64,000 bases of DNA from Lysobacter sp. K5869 (GTDB lineage: Bacteria; Pseudomonadota; Gammaproteobacteria; Xanthomonadales; Xanthomonadaceae), in assembly GCF_018847975.1 (NCBI RefSeq), contig NZ_CP072597.1, forward strand, positions 2,085,001 to 2,149,000. The letters run 5' to 3'. Below the pieces are notes generated by a model. It was not told the origin of the DNA, did no database searches, and saw only the letters and a list, made by a program, of their open reading frames with translations. Numbering within the stretch: position 1 is the first letter of the stretch; each line of letters begins with the position of its first letter. The position numbers and the translations under genes are program-made. Below are positions 33,983-46,124 of the stretch, piece after piece.

Positions 33983-34360
33983 ATGACCGCAAGCTTCGCA
34001 CAAATTCGTTTGCCGCTGCTGGCCGCAGTTCTCGCTTCGGTCCTGGCCGGCTGCGCCTCCACGCCCCCGCCCACCGGCGAGCTGTCCGCCGCCCAGCAGG
34101 CGGTCATGCGCGCCGACGACGCCGATGCCGACCAATACGCGCCGCAAGACCTCAACGCCGCCCGCAGCGCGCTCAGCGCCGCCCAGGGCGCGTTGTCGCA
34201 GCGCAAGGACGAGGACGCCCGGCGTCTGGCGCTGCGCGCCACCGCCGAGGCCGATCTCGCCTTCGCCCGCAGCAAGGAGGCGATCGCCAACGCCGAGCTC
34301 AACCAGCGCCGGGCCGAGGTCGCCGAACTGCGCCGCCGCCTGCAGGGAGGTGGCCAGTGA
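33983..34360 (+). CDS. DUF4398 lipoprotein
   Basis: 125 residues with a lipoprotein signal peptide: the LPLLAAVLASVLAGC lipobox puts the lipidated Cys at 24. The mature part is a helical DUF4398-like hairpin (ELSAAQQAVMRADDADADQYAPQDLNAA, LALRATAEADLAFARSKEAIANAEL) ending in an Arg-rich coiled coil. ATG 33983 gives a short n-region; ATG 33941 would add 14 residues and is less likely. It overlaps the next gene by four bases (GTGA), so they are translated together. In relatives, DUF4398 is often linked to an OmpA domain. Probably periplasmic or outer-membrane anchored; role unknown. Confidence 0.82.
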   Translation: MTASFAQIRLPLLAAVLASVLAGCASTPPPTGELSAAQQAVMRADDADADQYAPQDLNAARSALSAAQGALSQRKDEDARRLALRATAEADLAFARSKEAIANAELNQRRAEVAELRRRLQGGGQ

Positions 34361-34986
34361 GCCGGCGTGAGTCCGTCTTGCGCGCCGGCCTCGCCGCCGC
34401 GCTGTCGTTGGCCGCCTTCGCCGCCGCCGCCGCGCCGCCGGACGATCCGGAACTGGCGCGCCTGAGCCAGCGCCTGACCGTGCTGGAGGCCAGCCCCGAC
34501 ACCGCCCAGGTCGCCACCTTCGAGCGCTACCGCGCGCGTCAGGCGATCGACGCCGCCGTGCAGGCGCGCAGCCGCGACCGCGCCGAAGCGGTGCGGATCG
34601 CCGATCGCCGGGTCGAGACCGCCGAGATCGTGGTGCGCACGCAACTCGCCCAGCGCGAGTTGGATCGCCTCGACCGCGAGCGCAGCGAGTTGCTGGTCGA
34701 AGCCAGCCGCCGCGACGCCGACCGCGCCCGCGCCGAGGCCGAGCGCCTGCGCGTGCAGGCGCAGATCCAGGCCGAGGAAGCCGAGCGTCTGCGTCAGGCC
34801 GCCGATCAGGAAGCCGCGGCGCGCCAGCAGGCCGAGGGCTTGCTCGACGACGTCGCCGGCAAGCAGGCCGCGAAGCTGCGCGCCGCGCGCGAGCGCGATG
34901 CCGAACTGGCGCGCAAGGAGGCCGAGCTGCTCGGCGTCGATCCGCCGCCGGCGACGCCGCCGAAGCCCAAGCCGAAGAAGAAGTGA
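34357..34986 (+). CDS. Secreted coiled-coil protein, partner of the DUF4398 lipoprotein
   Basis: 209 residues from a GTG start that overlaps the previous stop. An N-terminal signal-like segment (LRAGLAAALSLAAFAAAAA) is followed by a long heptad-rich coiled coil (residues about 45-185) with repeated ARA-E patterns (RAEAERLRVQAQIQAEEAERLRQAADQEA in parts) and a Pro/Lys-rich tail. I do not recognise a named family. Bacterial DUF4398 proteins often carry a similar helical region before an OmpA domain, so this may be a split version lacking OmpA. A perfect hairpin follows at 35026-35055. Confidence 0.75.
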   Translation: MSRRESVLRAGLAAALSLAAFAAAAAPPDDPELARLSQRLTVLEASPDTAQVATFERYRARQAIDAAVQARSRDRAEAVRIADRRVETAEIVVRTQLAQRELDRLDRERSELLVEASRRDADRARAEAERLRVQAQIQAEEAERLRQAADQEAAARQQAEGLLDDVAGKQAAKLRAARERDAELARKEAELLGVDPPPATPPKPKPKKK

Positions 34987-35631
34987 GCGCGGCGGGGCGA
35001 GCGCCCCGCGCGTTTCGAGCGAAACCGACGAGCCGGGCCAGCGCCCGGCTCGTCGCGTTTCGGGGCTGGGCGGGCGCCGCTGCGGCCGTCGCTGCCGGGG
35101 CGGGCCGTTTTCGCGGGAGGGTTTCGGACCGGGATGCCGGCCTTTGCGGCCGCCGCGGTTTACGCCGAACGCGCCGCGTTGGAACCCTCTCCCAACCCCC
35201 AGTCGCCGCCCGGCGGCGGCCGCGCCCGACGGGCGGCCAAAGCCAAGCGGGGCGCGGCTTTCGGGATCGGCCGCGGCTTTGCCGCGAGCCCCATCAATGT
35301 GGAAAATTTCAGCCAAATCATTGACTTGGCGGAGTCCTCCGCCGCTCGTCGGCGATCTTGCTGCAACCTGAAAACGCTTGCACCTCACCCTTGCCGGCGC
35401 CGGACCACAGGAGTAGGGTCGGTTATCCGAGCGACATCAAACACGCTCGGCGAAGAGCCAGGCCGATGACGCAAACGCCCTTTCCGCAGGAGTCCGGTGC
35501 CGCCCACGAGGGCGCGGCCGGAGTTCGCGAAGCCGGCGCCGCGTCCCGCCTGACCCACCATCTCACGCTCCCCCCGCAACGCCCTGGCTGAAAGGCCGGG
35601 GCGTTCGCATTCGTGCTGAAGGAGGCTTTTC
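34987..35631. other. 645-base intergenic region with several hairpins; candidate structured RNA
   Basis: Contains a perfect 13-bp stem at 35026-35055 (CGACGAGCCGGGC / GCCCGGCTCGTCG; terminator-like without a T run). There is a 7-bp stem CCGAGCG / CGCTCGG with a 10-base loop at 35427-35450, and an 11-bp stem AACGCCCTGGC / GCCGGGGCGTT at 35578-35605 just upstream of the next gene's ribosome site. A 41-codon ORF (35467-35592, MTQTPFPQESG start) has no recognisable homology. An AT-rich stretch lies at 35293-35325. I cannot name it as a known RNA family. Confidence 0.4.
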
Positions 35632-35853
35632 ATGTTCGAAGAACGACCGCAGCCTGAAATCGACGCGCTCATCAAGAGCAACCCCGAGTTCAAGCAGCTC
35701 TACCAGCGCCACAAGGACCTCGACAAAAAGGTCATGGACGCCGAACTCGGCGTGTTGCCGATCGACGACACCACGCTCGGACAGATGAAGCGCGAGAAAT
35801 TGGCTGCGAAGGACCGTCTGGTCCAGTTGTACGAGTCGCAACAGCCTCATTGA
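35632..35853 (+). CDS. DUF465 / YdcH-family small protein
   Basis: 73 residues, all helical, with the DUF465 core: FKQLYQRHKDLDKKVMDAELG followed by LGQMKREKLAAKDRLVQLYE. These short proteins form helical hairpins and are common in proteobacteria without a known function. The AAGGAGG ribosome site 8 bases before the ATG suggests strong expression. It is preceded by a stable 11-bp hairpin and followed by a GC-rich non-coding region. Confidence 0.9.
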   Translation: MFEERPQPEIDALIKSNPEFKQLYQRHKDLDKKVMDAELGVLPIDDTTLGQMKREKLAAKDRLVQLYESQQPH

Positions 35854-36384
35854 GGCCTGCGCGTCGCCCGCGCCGCCGCCGATGGCGCAGCGCGGGCGCG
35901 GGCCCCCGGCCCGGCGCCGGAGGCCCGCGGGCCGGCACGGTGCCGGCTCGAGCCACGACGCACCGACATCGGGCGCGGCCTTCGGCCCCGCCCACGGAAC
36001 CGGCGCCGGCCCGCGGCGCGGTCTCCAGACTCAGCGCGGGCGGCGGCGGCCATCCTCGTCGGCCGCCGCCGTCCGCGGCTGATACTTCCCCGTAGCGCTT
36101 CGATGCGCGCCGATGCCGGCCGCGGCTGATCCTGCCCGTGCGCTTCGATGCGCGCCGACGCCGGCCACGGCTGATCCTTCCCCTACGCTTCGATGCGCTC
36201 CGTCGCCGGTCGCGCGTCCCGTGGCGCGCGCGTCCGCCGTGCGGCGGACCCGGCGCAAACCGCGGCAAGGCGCGCAGAACCGCCCGCCCGCGAAACCTGT
36301 CCCGCCCGGCAAGGCCGGCGTCCGGCCGCGGGCCGCGGCTAGAATGGCGCGGTTCGCCGCACGGTAGCGGCTCGCAGGAATCGC
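35854..36384. repeat. GC-rich intergenic region with three 45-47-bp tandem repeats
   Basis: Units begin at 36074, 36121 and 36166 and end near 36211. Each reads CGCGGCTGAT, a CCTTCCC-like stretch, then GCGCTTCGATGCGC and CGACGCCGG with small changes. Open frames through it are Arg/Pro/Ala low-complexity and I treat them as non-coding. The stretch 35854-36073 is very GC-rich with no further signal. The repeats end about 170 bases before cbs. Confidence 0.75.
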
Positions 36385-37755
36385 ATGGCCATCCACAACT
36401 CGGTACTCGAACTCATCGGCAACACCCCGGTCGTCAAGGCCCAGCGCCTGGACACCGGCGTGTGCGAGCTCTATCTCAAGCTCGAATCGCAGAACCCGGG
36501 CGGATCGATCAAGGACCGCATCGGCCTGTCGATGATCGAAGCGGCGGAAAAGGCCGGCAAGATCAAGCCCGGCGACACCCTGGTCGAGGGCACCGCCGGC
36601 AACACCGGCATCGGCCTGGCCCTGGTCGCGCAGCAGAAGGGCTACAAGCTGCTGCTGGTGGTCCCGGACAAGATGAGCCGGGAAAAGATCTTCAACCTCA
36701 AGGCGATGGGCGCGCAGGTGGTGCTGACCCGTTCGGACGTGGCCAAGGGCCACCCGGACTACTACCAGGATCTGGCCGAGCGCATCGCCCGCGAAACCCC
36801 CGGCGCCTACTTCATCAACCAGTTCGGCAACCCCGACAACCCGGCCGCGCATGAGTTCGGCACCGGGCCGGAGATCCTGGAACAGATGGGCGGCCAGCTC
36901 GACGCGATCGTGTTCGGCTGTGGCAGCTCCGGCACCATGACCGGCCTGTCGCGCGCCTTCGCCAAGCTCTCGCCCTCGACCGAGCTGGTGCTGGCCGATC
37001 CGGTCGGTTCGATCCTGGAGGAGTACATCAACCGCGGCACGCTGTCGGACAAGTCGGCGAGCTGGATGGTCGAGGGCATCGGCGAGGACTTCCTGCCGCC
37101 GATCTCCGACTTCACCCGGGTCAAGAAAGCCTATGCCATCGCCGACAAGGAAAGCTTCCTGACCGCGCGCGAGCTGCTGGAAAAAGAGGGCATTCTCGGC
37201 GGTTCCTCGACCGGCACGCTGCTCGCCGCGGCGCTGCGCTATTGCCGCGAACAGACCACGCCGAAGAAGGTGCTGGTGTTCGTCTGCGACACCGGCAACA
37301 AGTACCTGTCGAAGATGTACAACGACTACTGGATGCTCGACAACGGCTTCATCCAGCGCGAGCAGCACGGCGATCTGCGCGATCTGATCCTGCGCCCGTA
37401 TTCGCAGCGCGACACCGTCGTGGTCGGCCCCAACGATCTGCTGGTGACCGCGTACCAGCGCATGAAGCTCTACGACGTGTCGCAGTTGCCGGTGATGGAC
37501 GGCGAGCACATCGTCGGCATCGTCGACGAGAGCGACGTGTTGCTGCACGTGTACGGCGACGAGTCGCGTTTCCGCGATCCGGTGTCGACCGCGATGGTCA
37601 GCAAGCTCGACAAGATCCAGGTCGGCGAGCCGATCGAATCGCTGCTGCCGGTGTTCGACCGCGGCCACGTCGCCATCGTCGCCGACGGCGAGAAGTTCCT
37701 CGGCCTGATCACCCGCATCGACCTGCTCAACTTCCTGCGCCGCCGGGTGCAGTGA
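36385..37755 (+). CDS. cbs: Cystathionine beta-synthase
   Basis: Condenses homocysteine with serine to cystathionine (reverse transsulfuration). 456 residues: PLP domain with LIGNTPVV, Lys43 in PGGSIKDR, the TAGNTGIGLALVA loop, GCGSSGTMTGLSRAF and EGILGGSSTGT. Then two CBS domains (about 335-455; DLLVTAYQRMKLYDVSQLPVM and QVGEPIESLLPVF). The CBS pair may bind adenosyl ligands for regulation. metB lies 319 bases downstream, so both arms of transsulfuration are next to each other. This gene and metB mark the left border of the LPS locus. Confidence 0.95.
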   Translation: MAIHNSVLELIGNTPVVKAQRLDTGVCELYLKLESQNPGGSIKDRIGLSMIEAAEKAGKIKPGDTLVEGTAGNTGIGLALVAQQKGYKLLLVVPDKMSREKIFNLKAMGAQVVLTRSDVAKGHPDYYQDLAERIARETPGAYFINQFGNPDNPAAHEFGTGPEILEQMGGQLDAIVFGCGSSGTMTGLSRAFAKLSPSTELVLADPVGSILEEYINRGTLSDKSASWMVEGIGEDFLPPISDFTRVKKAYAIADKESFLTARELLEKEGILGGSSTGTLLAAALRYCREQTTPKKVLVFVCDTGNKYLSKMYNDYWMLDNGFIQREQHGDLRDLILRPYSQRDTVVVGPNDLLVTAYQRMKLYDVSQLPVMDGEHIVGIVDESDVLLHVYGDESRFRDPVSTAMVSKLDKIQVGEPIESLLPVFDRGHVAIVADGEKFLGLITRIDLLNFLRRRVQ

Positions 37756-38074
37756 GCCGCCGCGGCCGCCCGTGCGCGGGCGGCCGGGTCGCCGCGAAGG
37801 CGCGTTGGCCCGGGACGGGCGCGCCGATGCCGCGAAGGCGCATTCAGTGTCGCTTTCCTGAATTCGCATTCAGCTTGAATCGCGCGCATTTCGTGCGCTG
37901 CGTCGCAGCGCATACGTCGGCGGATGGCGCGCTCGCCCCGTATCCCGGGTACGCCTGCATCCCGCCTGAAGTGCGGCCGCGTGAATCCGGGCGCCCACCC
38001 GGGCGATGTTAGAATTCACGGTTACGTCCATCGGCCGAACTCTGGCCGGACACACAGCGCACGGAACCGATTCG
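37756..38074 (+). promoter_or_regulatory. cbs-metB intergenic region with hairpin and inverted repeat
   Basis: After cbs there is a perfect 10-bp stem CGGCCGCCCG / CGGGCGGCCG (37763-37786) without a T-tract. Further on, GCATTCAG occurs twice around 37840-37881. GTGAAT / ATTCAC (37981-37986 and 38014-38019) form an inverted repeat around CCGGGC / GCCCGG-like cores and cover TAGAAT (38010-38015), a plausible metB -10. It could be an operator for a methionine-pathway regulator; none was recognised. Confidence 0.45.
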
Positions 38075-39256
38075 ATGAGCCAACAGCAGCCGCAAGACGG
38101 AGCGCGCAAGCCCGGCCTGGGCACCCTCGCGATCCACGCCGGCCAATCGCCGGACCCCAGCACCGGCGCGGTGATGCCGCCGATCTACGCGACCTCGACC
38201 TACGCCCAGAGCAGCCCCGGCCAGCACCAGGGCTTCGAATACTCGCGCAGCCACAACCCGACCCGGTTCGCCTACGAGCGCTGCGTCGCCGGCCTGGAAG
38301 GCGGCAGCCGCGGTTACGCCTTCGCCTCCGGCTTGGCCGCGACCTCGACCATCCTGGAGATGCTCGACGCCGGCAGCCACGTCATCGCCATGGACGACGT
38401 CTACGGCGGCACCTACCGCCTGTTCGAGCGCGTGCGCCGCCGCAGCGCCGGCCTGGACTTCAGCTGGGTCGACCTGAGCGACGCGGCCGCCTTCGAGGCG
38501 GCGATCCGCCCGGAAACCAAGCTGGTGTGGATCGAGACCCCGACCAACCCGCTGCTCAAGCTGGTCGACATCGCCCAGATCGCCGAAATCGCGCGCAAGC
38601 GCGGCCTGATCGTGGTGGTCGACAACACCTTCTCCTCGCCGATCCTGCAGCGCCCGCTGGAACTGGGCGCGCACATCGTCATGCACTCGGCGACCAAGTA
38701 CCTCAACGGCCACTCCGACATCGTCGGCGGCATCGCCGTGGTCGGCGACGCGCCGGAACTGGAAGAGCAGCTGACCTTCCTGCAGAACGCGGTCGGCGGC
38801 ATCCAGGGCCCGTTCGACAGCTTCCTCGCCCTGCGCGGCCTGAAGACGCTGCACTTGCGCATGAAGGCGCACTGCGAGAACGCGCAGGCGTTGGCCGAAT
38901 GGTTGGAAACCCATCCTTCGGTGGAAAAGGTGCTGTACCCGGGCCTGAAATCGCACCCGCAGCACGAACTGGCCAAGCGCCAGATGCACGGCTTCGGCGG
39001 CATGATCAGCATTTACGTCAAGGGCGGCATGGACGGCGCGCGCCGGATGATGGAGCGCTGCCACCTGTTCACCATCGCCGAGTCGCTCGGCGGCGTGGAG
39101 AGCCTGGTCAATCACCCCGCGGTGATGACGCATGCCTCGATCCCGCCGGACCGCCGCGCCGCGTTGGGCATCACCGACAATCTGGTGCGCTTGAGCGTCG
39201 GCGTCGAAGACGTCGCGGATTTGCGCGACGAGCTCGAGCGGGCGTTGGCCGGTTGA
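38075..39256 (+). CDS. metB: Cystathionine gamma-synthase / trans-sulfuration enzyme
   Basis: A 393-residue PLP enzyme of the Cys/Met-metabolism family. Signatures: TLAIHAGQSPDPSTGAVMPPIYATSTYAQ (in parts), EYSRSHNPTR, ASGLAATSTIL, VDNTFSSP and Lys208 in HSATKYLNGHSD. Then GGVESLVNHPAVMTHASIP near the C-terminus. It joins an activated homoserine with cysteine; a gamma-lyase role is also possible, as the family cannot be split by eye. metB is the known left flank of the Xanthomonas LPS cluster. The first glycosyltransferase begins 5 bases after its stop. Confidence 0.92.
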   Translation: MSQQQPQDGARKPGLGTLAIHAGQSPDPSTGAVMPPIYATSTYAQSSPGQHQGFEYSRSHNPTRFAYERCVAGLEGGSRGYAFASGLAATSTILEMLDAGSHVIAMDDVYGGTYRLFERVRRRSAGLDFSWVDLSDAAAFEAAIRPETKLVWIETPTNPLLKLVDIAQIAEIARKRGLIVVVDNTFSSPILQRPLELGAHIVMHSATKYLNGHSDIVGGIAVVGDAPELEEQLTFLQNAVGGIQGPFDSFLALRGLKTLHLRMKAHCENAQALAEWLETHPSVEKVLYPGLKSHPQHELAKRQMHGFGGMISIYVKGGMDGARRMMERCHLFTIAESLGGVESLVNHPAVMTHASIPPDRRAALGITDNLVRLSVGVEDVADLRDELERALAG

Positions 39257-39261
39257 GGCGG

Positions 39262-40710
39262 ATGGCCGCTTCCGCCGATTCCTCGACCGACCGACCCTCG
39301 CCGGACCGCCCCGTGCAGGCCGCCACCTCCCGTTCCGATGCGGGCATGTTGCTGCTCGGGCTGTCGGCCTGGGTGCGCCGGCAGGGCTGGCTGCGCGCCG
39401 TGTACCGGCGCTTTCCGCAGCGCTTGCGCGACAAGGTGTCGTTCATGCTGGCCGCTCGCGCGAGCCGGCGCGCGCGGTTCGCGCGCACGCCGGCGTGGTC
39501 GCGCCCGCTGCCGGCGCAGGCGGCGATCGCCGCGCCCGCCGCGGCGCGCGGCGACGCGCCGGGCGTCAACATCTTCGCCTACCTGCGCGGGCAGTTCGGC
39601 CTGGCCGAGAGCGCGCGCATGTACGGCCGCGCGCTGATCGAGGCCGGCTATCCGGTGGCCTTGCACGACATCGCCATCGACCTGCCGCACGGCCTGGACG
39701 ACCGCAGCCTGGATGCGCACATCGGCGAGGACGCCGCGCATTCGATCAGCATCATCTTCGTCAATCCCGATTACCTCGACGAAGCGCTGCGCCACATCGG
39801 CGAGGCCAAGCTCAAGGGCCGCTACCTGATCGCCTGTTGGTTTTGGGAATTGGAAGAGATCCCCGCCGACTGGCTGCCGGCGCTGGAGTCGGTCGACGAG
39901 ATCCTGGTCGCGACCGAATTCGTCGAGCGCGCGTTCCGGCGCGTGACGGACAAGCCGATCCTGCGCGTGCCCTTGCCGCTGTGCCCGGTGCCCGACAGCG
40001 GGCTGGCGCGCGAAGACTTCGGCCTGGAGCCGGACCGGCTGGTGTTCCTGGTCACCTTCGATTTCAACTCCTGGATCCACCGCAAGAATCCGTTCGCGGT
40101 GGTCGAGGCGTTCCAGCGCGCGTTCCCGCCGGAACGCCAGGACGTGCAGCTGCTGCTCAAGTCCAGCAACGGCTACCGCCATCCCGACAACTTCCTCAGC
40201 CTGCTGGCGCTGGGCGCGCGCGACCCGCGCATCGTCGTGCGCGACGAGGTGATCGACCGCGCCCACGTGCACGCGCTGCAGCGCTGCGCCGACGTCTACG
40301 TGTCGCTGCACCGCGCCGAGGGCTTCGGCCTGGGGCTGGCCGAGAGCATGGCGCTGGGCAAGCCGGTGATCGGCACCGGCTGGTCCGGCAACCTGGAATT
40401 CATGAGCGAGCGCGACAGTTGCCTGGTCGACTACCGCCTGGTGCCGGTGGGCGAGGGCGAGTACCCGCATCCGCCCGGCGCGCAATGGGCGCAGGCGGAC
40501 GTCGAGCACGCGGCGCGGCACATGCGCCGGCTCGCCGACGACCGCGCCTACGCCGCCGAACTGGGCCGGCGCGCGCGCGAATCGGTCGCGCGCACGCTGG
40601 CGCCGGAAGCGGCCGCCGATGCCATCGCCGCGCGGCTGCGCGAGATTTCCGCGATGCGCGCGCGCGCCGTCGCCGCGCCGTCGCGGCCAGAAACCACCGG
40701 GAGTCCCTGA
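39262..40710 (+). CDS. GT4-family glycosyltransferase (LPS locus, first gene)
   Basis: 482 residues. N-terminal 90 residues are basic and amphipathic (GWLRAVYRRFPQRLRDKVSFM). The GT-B fold follows: VNIFAYLRGQFGLAESARMYGRAL (a donor-side Gly-rich entry), CWFWELEEIPADW, and the C-terminal donor site YVSLHRAEGFGLGLAESMALGKPVIGTGWSGNLEF with the E-x7-E motif. This variety occurs in O-antigen and GDP-rhamnose polymer loci. It probably adds a sugar to the lipid-linked O chain. The spacing to metB is only 5 bases and the ABC permease starts 2 bases after its stop, so it heads the operon through metB. Confidence 0.88.
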   Translation: MAASADSSTDRPSPDRPVQAATSRSDAGMLLLGLSAWVRRQGWLRAVYRRFPQRLRDKVSFMLAARASRRARFARTPAWSRPLPAQAAIAAPAAARGDAPGVNIFAYLRGQFGLAESARMYGRALIEAGYPVALHDIAIDLPHGLDDRSLDAHIGEDAAHSISIIFVNPDYLDEALRHIGEAKLKGRYLIACWFWELEEIPADWLPALESVDEILVATEFVERAFRRVTDKPILRVPLPLCPVPDSGLAREDFGLEPDRLVFLVTFDFNSWIHRKNPFAVVEAFQRAFPPERQDVQLLLKSSNGYRHPDNFLSLLALGARDPRIVVRDEVIDRAHVHALQRCADVYVSLHRAEGFGLGLAESMALGKPVIGTGWSGNLEFMSERDSCLVDYRLVPVGEGEYPHPPGAQWAQADVEHAARHMRRLADDRAYAAELGRRARESVARTLAPEAAADAIAARLREISAMRARAVAAPSRPETTGSP

Positions 40711-40712
40711 TC

Positions 40713-41504
40713 ATGGTAGGTATGTTCGGCGCCGCATGGCGCTACCGCGGTTTCATCGCCTCATCGGTGATGAACGAGTTCAAGGCGCGGTTCTCGCGCA
40801 GCACCTTCGGCGCGTTGTGGATCATCCTGCAGCCCTTGGCCCAGGTGATCATCTTCGCGACCATCCTGTCCAACGTGCTGGCCGCGCGGCTGGAAGGCGT
40901 CGACAACAAGTACGCCTACGCCATCTACCTGATGTCGGGCATCCTGTGCTGGTCGCTGTTCGCCGAGATCGTGCAGCGCCTGCAGAACGTGTTCCTCGAC
41001 AACACCACGTTGCTCAAGAAGATGCAGTTCCCGCGCATCGCGCTGCCGGTGATCTCGGTGGGTTCCTCGCTGGTCAACAACATCGCCCTGCTGTGCGTGG
41101 TGATGCTGATCCTGCCGATCCTGGGCGTCTATCCCAACACGTATTACTTGTGGCTGCCGCTGCTGCTGGTGCTGACCGTGGCCCTGGCCACCGGCGTGGG
41201 CCTGATCGTCGGCGTGCTCAACGTGTTCGTGCGCGACGTCGGCCACGTGATGGCGGTGGTGCTGCAGTTCTGGTTCTGGGTCACTCCGATCATCTATCCG
41301 ATCAAGATCGTGCCGTCCGGCTTCAAGGCCTCGCTGGCGTTCAATCCGGTGGCGCCGTTGGCGATGGCCTACCACGACGTGATCGTCTACCAGCGCGCGC
41401 CGCAGCTGAGCCTGGTCCCGGTGGCGGCGACCGCGGCGGTGCTGCTGGCGATCGCGATGTTCCTGTTTCGCCGCGCCTCCGCGGAAATGGTGGACGTGCT
41501 ATGA
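40713..41504 (+). CDS. wzm: O-antigen/polysaccharide ABC transporter permease (Wzm)
   Basis: 263 residues with six hydrophobic helices and the ABC-2 permease signature: an N-terminal amphipathic segment (WRYRGFIASSVMNEFKARFSRSTFGALW) and VNNIALLCVVMLILPILGVYP, ending in VVLQFWFWVTPIIYP. It partners Wzt, encoded next with a four-base overlap (ATGA). It exports the completed glycan-lipid across the inner membrane. Typical of ABC-transporter-dependent O-polysaccharide, so chain growth is completed in the cytoplasm. Confidence 0.93.
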   Translation: MVGMFGAAWRYRGFIASSVMNEFKARFSRSTFGALWIILQPLAQVIIFATILSNVLAARLEGVDNKYAYAIYLMSGILCWSLFAEIVQRLQNVFLDNTTLLKKMQFPRIALPVISVGSSLVNNIALLCVVMLILPILGVYPNTYYLWLPLLLVLTVALATGVGLIVGVLNVFVRDVGHVMAVVLQFWFWVTPIIYPIKIVPSGFKASLAFNPVAPLAMAYHDVIVYQRAPQLSLVPVAATAAVLLAIAMFLFRRASAEMVDVL

Positions 41505-42750
41505 GCGGTCCGGTGATGGTGGTCGAAAAGGTCGGCAAGTCGTACGTCGAGTACGCCAGCGAGCTGCAGCGCTTCGCGCGCTGGTTCGGCGTGCCGGTGA
41601 AGCCGCGGCATGAGCATTGGGTGATCCGCGATGTGTCCTTCAGCGTCCATCAGGGCGAGTCGATCGGCATCATCGGCCAGAACGGCGCCGGCAAGAGCAC
41701 CTTGCTGAAGATGATCACCGGCACCACCAAGCCCAGCGAGGGCCGGGTGTCGGTGCACGGGCGGGTCTCGGCGCTGCTGGAGCTGGGCCTGGGCTTCAAC
41801 GGCGAGCTCACCGGCCGCCAGAACGTGGTCCACGCCGCCGGCCTGATGGGCCTGCCGCAGGATCAGATCGAGGCGCTGATGCCGCAGATCGAGGACTTCG
41901 CCGAGGTCGGCGAATACTTCGATCAGGCGGTGCGCACCTACTCCAGCGGCATGCAGATGCGCGTGGCGTTCGCGGTGGCCACCGCGGTGCGGCCGGACGT
42001 GCTGATCGTCGACGAGGCGCTGTCGGTCGGCGACACCTACTTCGTCCACAAGTGCTTCAAGCGCATCCACGAATTCCGCGACGCCGGCACCACCTTGCTG
42101 ATCGTTTCGCACGACGCGGTGGCGATCCAGGCGCTGTGCGACCGCGCGATCCTGCTCGACGGCGGCAAGGCCGTGCTCGACAGCGATCCCTACGAAGTCT
42201 TCGACTACTACAACGCGCTGATCGCCCAACGCGAGAACAGCTCGGTCAAGACCGAGTTGTCCAAGGACGGCAAGGTCGCGACCGAGTCGGGCACCGGCGA
42301 GGCCGAGATCGTCGAGCTGCAACTGCTCGACCAGAACGACGCGCCGGTCGAATTCGTCGGCGTCGGCCATCCGGTGACGCTGCGCGCGCGGGTGCGCGTG
42401 CACGACGCGCTGGAGCGGCTGGTGTTCGGCTACATGATCCGCGACCGCCTCGGTCAGGCCATCTACGGCACCAACACCCACCACACCGGGCAGGCCAGCG
42501 AGCGCTTGCCGGCCGGCAGCGAGGTCGAGTTCCGGGTGCGCTTCCCCGCCAATCTGGGCGTGGGCACGTACTCGTTCTCGGTGGCGTTGACCGGCGCGGA
42601 AACCCATCTGCAGAAAAACTATCAGTGGCGCGATCTCGCGCTGGTGTTCACCGTGGCCAATCTGGATCAGCCGATGTTCGTGGGCACCGCATGGATTCCG
42701 CCGGCCATCGAGGTGTCGTCCTCGGCGGCGGCGCGGGCGGAGGCGGTGCG

Positions 42751-42754
<4 letters not shown>
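41501..42754 (+). CDS. wzt: O-antigen ABC transporter ATPase with carbohydrate-binding domain (Wzt)
   Basis: 417 residues. Nucleotide-binding domain 1-240: Walker A GQNGAGKST (Lys65), the ELGLGFNGELTGRQNV signature of polysaccharide exporters, the C-loop YSSGMQMR, Walker B VLIVDEALSVGD and HisLoop VSHD. The C-terminal domain about 265-410 (EIVELQLLDQNDAPVEFV, TNTHHTGQ, GVGTYSFSVAL) has the beta-sandwich of Wzt proteins that recognise a capped glycan end (as in E. coli O9a). This suggests a terminal modification, in agreement with the methyltransferase gene overlapping by four bases. Confidence 0.95.
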
Positions 42755-46063
<3,309 letters not shown>

Positions 46064-46071
46064 GCACTACC

Positions 46072-46097
46072 GCCGGCCCGTGGGGAGGCGGGCCGGC
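46072..46097 (+). terminator. Hairpin between gmd and the giant glycosyltransferase gene
   Basis: GCCGGCCCG (46072-46080) and CGGGCCGGC (46089-46097), a perfect 9-bp stem with an 8-base loop. There is no T-tract, so it may pause transcription or stabilise the upstream mRNA instead of terminating. Confidence 0.45.
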
Positions 46098-46124
46098 CGC
46101 ATAAAGGAATGACCGGAACTCGAA

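Noticed and set aside
35732..36268. Arg-rich repeat protein on the minus strand over the 45-47-bp repeats
   Set aside because: Translation gives RGRRRRASKRTGRIS-like repeats only, and the units vary by two bases (47, 45), which breaks the frame between units. No ribosome site.
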